Shown here: positions 13,104 through 16,538 of the stretch, in pieces
How the letters are laid out: the number at the start of each line of letters is the position of its first letter
Position numbering within the stretch: position 1 is the stretch's first letter
From: DASPXK01 sp035637315
GTDB lineage: Bacteria; Chloroflexota; UBA6077; JACCZL01
Direction: 5' to 3'
Assembly: GCA_035637315.1 (NCBI GenBank)
Contig: DASPXK010000431.1
Coordinates: 1 to 16,538 of the forward strand
Length of the DNA stretch: 16,538 nucleotides
Notes under the pieces: model-generated
Told to the model about the DNA's origin: nothing
What the model saw: the letters and a program-made list of their open reading frames with translations, nothing else
Database searches by the model: none
Made by a program: the position numbers and the translations under genes

Positions 13104-13275
13104 CCAGGCTGCCGCCACCGACGCGGGGCACGCGAGCCCGTCAGCCCGGCGCTGCCTCGGAGCATCGGCCCTCAGGTCCTCCCACAGCGAGCCAGGCGAT
13201 GCTTACCCCCATCGGACATGATAGCCGCTCAAGACGGGCAAGCCGACCAGCGCGCCCGCCCGCCGCGGGCGGCAC

Positions 13276-13584
13276 TCACTCGTCGGCGACTCGTTTCCGC
13301 TCGACGAGCCAACGAGTGAACCGCAGTTGCTCCGAGTTCAGGCCACTGATCTCGTCGCGCAGCGGAGGGCGTGGCACGGGCACGCTCGCGCCACGCTCCA
13401 GTCGACTCAGGATCGTGGCGACGCGGGCTTCCTCCAGCTTGGCAATGGCGTCCAGCGGCGACAGCGCCTCGCCGACGACGCCGAACTCCGGATACGCGGC
13501 GCGCCGGAACCACTCCCCATCGGGCCCCTCGATCGACTCCAGCACCATCAGGTAAGGGATGGCCAGGTACTCCTCAGGCGTCAC
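13276..13584 (-). CDS. HicB-like protein without a DNA-binding domain
   Basis: The 102-residue product starts at GTG (13584-13582) after a GGAAGGAAGG-type Shine-Dalgarno stretch. The first 70 residues follow the HicB-like pattern: YLMVLESIEGPDGEWFRRAAYPEFGVVGEA is a beta-hairpin pattern, then SPLDAIAKLEEARVATI is the helix, then VPVPRPPL. The C-terminal 30 residues are charged and show no helix-turn-helix or ribbon motif. No HicA mRNA-interferase frame is adjacent on either side, so this is not a visible toxin-antitoxin pair. A stand-alone regulatory or binding domain is the safer reading. Confidence 0.65.
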   Translation of the reverse strand: MTPEEYLAIPYLMVLESIEGPDGEWFRRAAYPEFGVVGEALSPLDAIAKLEEARVATILSRLERGASVPVPRPPLRDEISGLNSEQLRFTRWLVERKRVADE

Positions 13585-13738
13585 GGCCTTCCTTCCTCAA
13601 GCCCTGACCCGCCCAGCCGGCCGGGCCAGCGGCGGCGCACGTATGCGCACCCCGGGATTTTAGCTAATCGGTCGCAGACGCGAACGGCGGCCCACGGAAA
13701 GCTAGTAGCAGACCGTTTCGCTCGTGAAGCACCTGCCT

Positions 13739-13767
13739 TTGACCCTGCGAGGATCCAGGCCTATGAT
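13739..13767 (+). promoter_or_regulatory. Promoter for the Gfo/Idh oxidoreductase
   Basis: TTGACC (13739-13744) is separated by exactly 17 bp from TATGAT (13762-13767); each matches consensus at five of six positions. Transcription would begin near 13774, about 32 nt before the GTG start, leaving room for the AGGAAGGGG site at 13791-13799. Confidence 0.7.
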
Positions 13768-13805
13768 CTTCTCCTCTTCCATGACCAGGTAGGAAGGGGC
13801 GCACT

Positions 13806-15056
13806 GTGGTCGCCGGGCAATCCGCTAAACGACCAGGGCAGGCCAGAGCCCTTAGAGTCGGGATGATCGGCATCGGAGTGGGTGGCGCCGAGATCCTACC
13901 GGCCATGGAAGCGCTGGACACCATCGAGCTGGTCGCCGGGGCTGACGTCGTCCAGACCACGCTCGACCGTTTCAAGGAGCGGTATCCGGGCACCAGGACC
14001 TATCTCTCAGCCGAGGAGCTGTGCCGCGATCCGGACGTCGAGGCCGTCTGGGTATCCAGCCCCAACCGCTTCCATGCCGAGCACGCGATGCTGGCGGCTA
14101 GGTATGGCAAGCACGTGGTCGTCGAGAAGCCGATGGCCATCTCGTTCGAGCAGGCCGAGCAGATGGTGGAAGCGGCCGAGCGGCATGGCGTCAAGCTGCT
14201 GGCGGGTCACACACGGGCGTTCACGCTTCCGATCCGCGCCATGCGCCGAGTAATCGAGTCAGGCCGGTATGGGAAGCTGCGAGCCCTGAACATCTGGTCG
14301 TACTCTGACTGGATGCTGCGGCCGCGCACACCGGATGAGCTCGGCGTAGCGCAGGGCGGCGGCATCCCGCATCGGCAGGGTCCTCACCAGGTCGACACCG
14401 TCCGCCTGCTTGGCGGCGGCCTGCTGCGGAGCGTGCGGGCGCAGGTCGGCCAATGGATGTCCGAGCGCCCCATCCCAGGCTACTACGCCGCGTTTCTCGA
14501 GTTCGAGGACGGTACGCCGGCCACCGTCGTCCACAACGGGTATGGCTACTTCCTCGGGGCCGAGCTGGTGCCGTGGGGGGAGGACAGGCAGCGCTACACC
14601 GCGAGCGAACGGGCCGCGATCCGCGCGGCGCTGCGCGCCGGACGGCGCGACGAAAGTGGTGAGAAGCAAGCGCTGCGCATCGGTGGCGAGCAGGAACGCG
14701 CGGTCTTTCGGGGAGCCGGGGCGCGTCCCTGGGTGCCGGAGGACATGGGATTGGCGGTGGCCAGTCTGGATCGGGCCGACGTACGCCAATCCAAACACGG
14801 GTTGTGCATTCACAGCGACGAGGGCAAACGAGAGCTCGACCTCGTAAGCCCCCACGAGACTACCGTCTCGCAGCGACGCGCTGAGCTGGTGGAGCTGTAC
14901 GACGCGGTGGTCGGCGGCAAGCCCCTGTGGCATGATGGCCGCTGGGGCATGGCCACGCTCGAGGTCTGCCTGGCCATCGTGGAGTCAGCGGAGCAGCGGC
15001 GCGAAGTGCTCCTCCACACCAGGTGCCCGTTCGGGCGGACTACGACCAGGACCTGA
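13806..15056 (+). CDS. Gfo/Idh/MocA oxidoreductase, phthalate-dihydrodiol-dehydrogenase-like
   Basis: The 416-residue product is a cytosolic NAD(P)-dependent dehydrogenase. GTG 13806 follows AGGAAGGGG with a 6-nt gap. The Rossmann domain shows GIGVGG (22-27), the segment VWVSSPNRFHAEHAMLAARYGKHVV and the catalytic EKP (107-109, Lys108). The second domain has GGGIPHRQGPHQVD with His194 and Asp197 as probable catalytic residues, and CLAIVESAEQRREVLL near the end. Within this large family it looks most like the phthalate 4,5-cis-dihydrodiol dehydrogenase (Pht4) group. Members of that group are often over-annotated, so the substrate remains open. A convergent Pht5-like gene lies next door, with no dioxygenase in view. 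Confidence 0.85.
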   Translation: MVAGQSAKRPGQARALRVGMIGIGVGGAEILPAMEALDTIELVAGADVVQTTLDRFKERYPGTRTYLSAEELCRDPDVEAVWVSSPNRFHAEHAMLAARYGKHVVVEKPMAISFEQAEQMVEAAERHGVKLLAGHTRAFTLPIRAMRRVIESGRYGKLRALNIWSYSDWMLRPRTPDELGVAQGGGIPHRQGPHQVDTVRLLGGGLLRSVRAQVGQWMSERPIPGYYAAFLEFEDGTPATVVHNGYGYFLGAELVPWGEDRQRYTASERAAIRAALRAGRRDESGEKQALRIGGEQERAVFRGAGARPWVPEDMGLAVASLDRADVRQSKHGLCIHSDEGKRELDLVSPHETTVSQRRAELVELYDAVVGGKPLWHDGRWGMATLEVCLAIVESAEQRREVLLHTRCPFGRTTTRT

Positions 15057-15062
15057 TCCTTC

Positions 15063-15079
15063 CGGGTCTCACCGACCCG
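15063..15079 (+). terminator. Stem-loop after the Gfo/Idh gene
   Basis: CGGGTC (15063-15068) and GACCCG (15074-15079) form a short GC-rich hairpin with a 5-nt loop, followed by CTTTGA. It lies 7 nt after the stop. The T-tract is only three bases, so it is a weak intrinsic terminator at best. Confidence 0.4.
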
Positions 15080-15103
15080 CTTTGAACGGCTCACTTCACG
15101 AGC

Positions 15104-16099
15104 TTACAGGTCCATCGTATTGGGCGCGAAGACCTCCTCGAGGCTGACGACCCGGGGCGTGAGGCCCTGTTCGTGGGAGTACTGGCACACAGTCTCGAGG
15201 ACCTTTTGATTGGACTTGACCCCGTAGGGGTACGGGTCCTGCAGCAGACCATCGCTGGTCCCGTCCGGCACCAGGCCAAGCTCGACGTGAGTGGAGACCA
15301 GGTCGCGCATCCGCTGCTCCGCTTGCTCCTTGGCGATGCGGAAGGCGTTGAACAGGTTTAGGGCGACCCACGGGTGCTGCTCGTGGATCTCGCGGCGGAC
15401 CACGAGGCCGTGGTTGATGTGGAAGATGCCCGTCTTTTGAAAGTAGCGCCTGCCCTCGGCAACGGGATCCGGGAAGAGCAGGCGAACCTTGGGATTGCCC
15501 TCGAAAGTGACCCGGCTGCGGTCCACGAGGTTGGGGTCCGTGATGTATAGCAGAGTGGCGTCCAGCTCACCATCCATCATCATCGTTCCGATGCTCTTCT
15601 CGGCCGGGATCTGCCTCACGCGCACGCCGGCCGGTGGCTGGAAGCCGGTCGCGCCGCCGTGGCTGCGCTCGGGCGTGCGCTCCATGAACCACTCGATGTC
15701 GGCGGGGTCGACGCCGAACTCGTGCGTGAGGACGCCTCGCGACCAGAGAGCGGCGGTCTGCTGGTACTCAGGGACGCCGACGCGCTTGCCCTTGAGGTCC
15801 GCTGGCTGCTCGATCCCTGAGTCCGACCCCACCCAGATGCCGGTGTGGAACATCCTGCGCGAGGTGAAGATGGGCAGGCCTACCCAGTCGCGATTCCCGC
15901 CCGCGATGGCGATCAGCAACGACGACAACGACATCTCGGAGACGTCGAACTCCTGGAAGCGGAGCTGACGCCAGAAGATCTCCGAAGCATGCGCGGCCGT
16001 CGCGACCAGGTCGATGCCCTCGGGTTTTACGAGACCGTCGATCACCGGCCGCGAGCGGACGTTGGAGCCCATAATGAGGCTGAGCTGCAGCTTGCTCAT
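15104..16099 (-). CDS. 4,5-dihydroxyphthalate-decarboxylase-like protein
   Basis: The 331-residue product belongs to the Pht5 group, which shares the fold of periplasmic substrate-binding proteins (NMT1/THI5-like). Pht5 enzymes convert 4,5-dihydroxyphthalate to protocatechuate. ATG 16099 is chosen because GGAGG sits 4 nt upstream and the family N-terminus (MSKLQLSLIMG) begins there; an upstream in-frame ATG lacks support. Recognisable segments are FDVSEMSLSS, FTSRRMFHTGIWV, DLKGKRVGVPEYQQTAALW, IEWFMERTPERS, DATLLYITDPN and the C-terminal DPYPYGVKSNQKVLE. There is no signal peptide, so it is cytosolic and not a transporter receptor. Many members have no proven activity; decarboxylation here is an inference. 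Confidence 0.82.
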   Translation of the reverse strand: MSKLQLSLIMGSNVRSRPVIDGLVKPEGIDLVATAAHASEIFWRQLRFQEFDVSEMSLSSLLIAIAGGNRDWVGLPIFTSRRMFHTGIWVGSDSGIEQPADLKGKRVGVPEYQQTAALWSRGVLTHEFGVDPADIEWFMERTPERSHGGATGFQPPAGVRVRQIPAEKSIGTMMMDGELDATLLYITDPNLVDRSRVTFEGNPKVRLLFPDPVAEGRRYFQKTGIFHINHGLVVRREIHEQHPWVALNLFNAFRIAKEQAEQRMRDLVSTHVELGLVPDGTSDGLLQDPYPYGVKSNQKVLETVCQYSHEQGLTPRVVSLEEVFAPNTMDL

Positions 16100-16126
16100 A
16101 TCTCCTCCGGTGCGCTGGCCGTGGCG

Positions 16127-16132
16127 ATGATA
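16127..16132 (-). promoter_or_regulatory. Candidate -10 box for the decarboxylase-like gene
   Basis: On the minus strand TATCAT (16132-16127) lies 27 nt before the ATG. No matching -35 is seen at 16-18 bp. Weak. Confidence 0.3.
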
Positions 16133-16289
16133 GCCGGTTGGCGACCGCAACAGACGGCGCTGATGGGGCTGTCGGTGGTCCTGGACCCAGCGGGCAGTGA
16201 CCTGTACTGCCCAGTAACCGCCCGACCCGCAAGCCGTAAGGAGCGGCGGATCTACAGCACCCAGAAAGGTGGCGAGGCCCGATGGCTGC

Positions 16290-16371
16290 TATCAATCATC
16301 AGCTATCAGCTATGAGGGAGCGTGAGCCACCACGGCAACTCCTGACTGCTGACGGCTGACGGCTGATAGCT
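16290..16371. repeat. Palindromic repeat (family G)
   Basis: AGCTATCAGC (16301-16310) and GCTGATAGCT (16362-16371) are perfect inverted copies. The left side repeats the element (ATCATCAGCTATCAGCTATG) and the right side repeats CTGACGG (around 16343-16363). 'agctgatagctgacggctgac' repeats are common in environmental genomes. The rest of 16100-16290 shows nothing beyond the decarboxylase upstream region. Confidence 0.75.
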
Positions 16372-16374
16372 TCG

Positions 16375-16536
16375 TCATTGCCAGCGTGCGAACGCCCAGC
16401 CCCCACCTGTCCCGGCCGGTGTGCGGTAGACGGCAACGTAGTCCACCAGCTCCATCTGCAGGGCTGTCTGCTGCATCGCGCCACCCAGGGCAACCCAGTT
16501 CAACGATTCCGAGGCAGCCGAGTACAGCCGATTGCG
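16375..16536 (-). CDS. C-terminal end of an unrecognised protein
   Basis: The frame is open from the right edge of the window and stops at TGA (16377-16375), giving 53 residues. Many codons end in G or C, as in neighbouring genes, and the peptide is protein-like (LYSAASESLNWVALGGAM, then LQMELVDYVAVYRTPAG, ending GGWAFARW). The other two frames on this strand either stop at once or read Cys/Arg/Gly-rich nonsense. I do not recognise the family. Its stop abuts the family G palindrome, which may end the transcript. Confidence 0.5.
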   Translation of the reverse strand, partial: RNRLYSAASESLNWVALGGAMQQTALQMELVDYVAVYRTPAGTGGGWAFARWQ

Positions 16537-16538
16537 AG

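Noticed and set aside
13276..13584. HicAB toxin-antitoxin system
   Set aside because: No HicA-like frame of about 60-80 codons with its conserved histidine lies next to the HicB-like gene on either side.
14259..14933. 224-codon minus-strand frame opposite the Gfo/Idh gene
   Set aside because: It is a shadow frame without family features, lying entirely within a well-conserved oxidoreductase gene.
16299..16493. 64-codon minus-strand frame near the right edge
   Set aside because: It reads through the family G repeat and gives a Trp/Arg/Ser-rich peptide; the neighbouring frame (16375-16536) looks like real coding sequence.

Overview
This 16.5-kb window is a stretch of high-GC bacterial chromosome. 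The gene families (EtfBA, small lipoproteins, a glycoside hydrolase, a Tat-type lipoprotein with a thioredoxin-like end), the frequent GTG/TTG starts and the many palindromic intergenic repeats look most like an uncultivated Chloroflexota (Thermomicrobia-like or related soil lineage). This placement is an inference; the window holds no rRNA or other marker gene. I see no tRNA, rRNA, CRISPR array, phage gene or transposase.

Layout. (1) 1-1174: the end of a class III aminotransferase, followed after 9 nt by folD. The folD frame only fits the family if it starts at a CTG codon, and its product lacks two conserved catalytic residues. (2) 1178-1345: a palindromic repeat followed by a 19-bp tandem array. 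(3) 1380-4795: four tightly packed hydrolase genes (M28 lipoprotein peptidase, acylphosphatase, carboxylesterase, membrane-anchored alpha/beta hydrolase) with short gaps or stop/start overlaps, so probably one operon. (4) 4768-4818: a palindromic repeat that supplies the stop codons and C-terminal tails of both the last hydrolase and a convergent four-helix membrane protein. (5) 5494-7613: etfB and etfA, then a small lipoprotein whose signal peptide implies a start at an ATA codon overlapping the etfA stop. (6) 7714-9011: a minus-strand lipoprotein with a thioredoxin-like domain, diverging from a short alkyltransferase-like (ATL) gene. (7) 9012-9484: two palindromic repeats and a non-coding stretch holding a possible ECF-sigma promoter. 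(8) 9485-12558: a secreted glycoside hydrolase, a LysM membrane protein and a membrane-anchored serine hydrolase of the beta-lactamase fold; all three point to the cell envelope. (9) 12610-13584, minus strand: a single-domain response regulator and an orphan HicB-like protein. (10) 13806-16099: a Gfo/Idh/MocA oxidoreductase and a convergent 4,5-dihydroxyphthalate-decarboxylase-like protein, two families that occur together in phthalate breakdown. (11) 16375-16536: the C-terminal end of an unrecognised minus-strand gene.

There is no single pathway across the window. The coherent units are the hydrolase operon, the ETF operon and the envelope-protein group. No clearly new multi-gene system is visible. 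The observations most worth checking are the altered FolD active site, the two apparent non-canonical starts, the repeat that encodes two protein tails, and the phthalate-like gene pair.
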